A stretch of 64,000 bases of DNA from assembly GCA_963819845.1 (NCBI GenBank), contig CAWFXQ010000016.1:124001-188000 (forward strand), in the 5' to 3' direction. Origin of the DNA: DATAGF01 sp963819845. Its GTDB lineage: Bacteria; Actinomycetota; Thermoleophilia; Miltoncostaeales; Miltoncostaeaceae. Positions 63,050-64,000 of the stretch are shown here, in pieces; positions within the stretch are counted from its first letter, which is position 1, and each line of letters opens with the position of its first letter. The translations under genes were made by a program, and so were the position numbers. The notes beneath the pieces are model-generated. The model did no database searches, was not told where the DNA came from, and saw nothing but the letters and a program-made list of their open reading frames with translations.

Positions 63050-64000
63050 CCCAGTCGCGGACCCTGGTGGTCATGGGGGGCGACCAGACCGGCCAGGAGC
63101 TCCTCGAGGAGGCCCTCCGGGTGCTCGACCCCGACGTCACCGGGCTCCCGCTCGAGTTCGAGCGCCACGACCTGTCGCTGGAGAACCGGCGCCGCACCCG
63201 CAACCAGGTCGTCTTCGACGCGTCGGCGGCCGTCGTGCGCCACGGCTTCGGCCTCAAGGCCGCGACCATCACGCCCGAGGGCGCGGAGGACGTCGGCAGC
63301 CCCAACGCCCTGCTGCGCGAGGCGATCGGCGGCAAGGTCATCATCCGCACGGGCCGGCGGCTGTCGGGCGTGCGGCCGATCGGGGGCATCCACGCGCCGA
63401 TCTCGATCGTTCGGATGGCGGTCAACGACGCCTACAACGCCCGCGAGTACCGCGAGGCCGACGGCGACGACGAGGTCGCCTGGCGCGTGGAGCGCATCTC
63501 GCGGCGCACCTGCCGGGCGGTCGCCGAGTTCTCCTTCCAGCAGGCCCGGCGCATGCACGCGACGGTCTTCGGCGGCCCCAAGTGGACCGTCTCCCCGGTC
63601 TACGAGGGCATGATGAAGGAGGAGCTCGATGCCGCCGCGGCGCGTCACCCCGACGTGCGCTACCGCCCGATGCTCATCGACGCGCTGTACGCGGCCCTGA
63701 TCAGCCACGGCGGCGACGCCCTGGTCGTGCCCGCGCTCAACCGCGACGGCGACTGCCTCTCGGACATGGTGCTGCAGCTCTTCGGCTCGATCGCCGGGGC
63801 CGAGTCCCAGCTCCTGGCCTTCGACGAGGACTTCCGGGCCTCGGCGGTCATGGCCGAGGCGCCCCACGGCACCGCCCCCACGCTGCAGGGCAAGAACGTG
63901 GCCAACCCGCTCGCGATGATCCTGGCGGGCGCCTCGGTGCTCCCCTACATGCAGGACGAGCACGCCTCCGTGGTGTCGCGGGCGATCTACGAGGGGGCGC
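63046..64000 (+). CDS. Isocitrate/isopropylmalate dehydrogenase-family protein (3' end outside window)
   Basis: About 318 residues of a metal-dependent decarboxylating dehydrogenase. It shows RTLVVMGGDQTGQELLEEAL, IIRTGRRLSGVRPIGG, EFSFQQARRM, DALVVPALNRDGDCLSDMVL and the NAD-binding EAPHGTAPTLQGKNVANPLA, which leads to AMILAGASVL. Such enzymes oxidise isocitrate, isopropylmalate or related hydroxy acids; I cannot separate them here. The first standard start (GTG 63067) removes seven residues. The preferred start is CTG 63046, overlapping the upstream stop. The C-terminus is beyond the window. Confidence 0.85.
   Translation, partial: MTQSRTLVVMGGDQTGQELLEEALRVLDPDVTGLPLEFERHDLSLENRRRTRNQVVFDASAAVVRHGFGLKAATITPEGAEDVGSPNALLREAIGGKVIIRTGRRLSGVRPIGGIHAPISIVRMAVNDAYNAREYREADGDDEVAWRVERISRRTCRAVAEFSFQQARRMHATVFGGPKWTVSPVYEGMMKEELDAAAARHPDVRYRPMLIDALYAALISHGGDALVVPALNRDGDCLSDMVLQLFGSIAGAESQLLAFDEDFRASAVMAEAPHGTAPTLQGKNVANPLAMILAGASVLPYMQDEHASVVSRAIYEGA

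Overview
This is a very G+C-rich stretch of bacterial chromosome packed with housekeeping genes. Several features point to an actinobacterium, most likely class Thermoleophilia. There is a SepIVA-like DivIVA protein beside a YceD/DUF177 gene in the rnc-smc-ftsY-ffh neighbourhood. A tandem-WYL PafBC-type regulator is present, as are a DUF3352-type lipoprotein, many GTG starts, 4-nt stop/start overlaps, and -10 boxes placed directly before start codons (leaderless mRNAs). The class-level placement is inference. I saw no rRNA, tRNA, CRISPR array, insertion sequence or prophage.

Layout. 1-4144: the end of an RluA-type pseudouridine synthase, a nadB-nadA-nadC NAD operon on the minus strand, and a c-type cytochrome lipoprotein. 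4202-15223: an aromatic amino acid cluster (hisC, aroF, tyrA, aroA) running into cmk, plsC and der. It is interrupted by a minus-strand block holding an ECF sigma factor with its DGPF/YCII partner, an alpha/beta hydrolase and a zinc ribbon. 15356-31217: DUF3352 lipoprotein, metK, priA, then an unusual coupled trio (an ammonia-lyase homologue that has lost its catalytic residues, an unknown protein, and a membrane Ser/Thr kinase), followed by def-fmt-rsmB-rpe-ribD-ribE-ribBA-ribH. 31214-32731: two paralogous secreted proteins. 32735-49570: ribosome, DNA repair, lipid and secretion core (rpmB, recG, rsmD, coaD, sepIVA-like, DUF177, rpmF, plsX, acpP, rnc, smc, ftsY, ffh, rpsP, khpA, rimM, trmD, rplS, rnhB), with a VOC protein and a nitrilase on the minus strand. 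49555-55514: CapA-like protein, YraN, an enolase-superfamily enzyme with a VOC partner, comM and dprA. 55575-64000: PafBC fusion, UbiA prenyltransferase, Nudix hydrolase, WS/DGAT acyltransferase, aldo/keto reductase, several small unknowns, and a truncated isocitrate/isopropylmalate dehydrogenase-family gene.

Sequence quality matters here. Eight genes, most of them normally indispensable, carry ten frameshifts. Nine behave as a single extra base and one (smc) as a missing base in a C/G run. Restoring one base at each site gives full-length, in-frame proteins, so sequencing or assembly error is the simplest explanation. Four of the ten fall in GTCGAC contexts. I annotate these loci as whole genes and give the break positions.

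Most strictly new-looking items: the residue-stripped lyase homologue and its two coupled neighbours, the probable CTG/ACG start codons, the set of leaderless promoters, and the tandem secreted paralogues. No mobile or defence system is evident.
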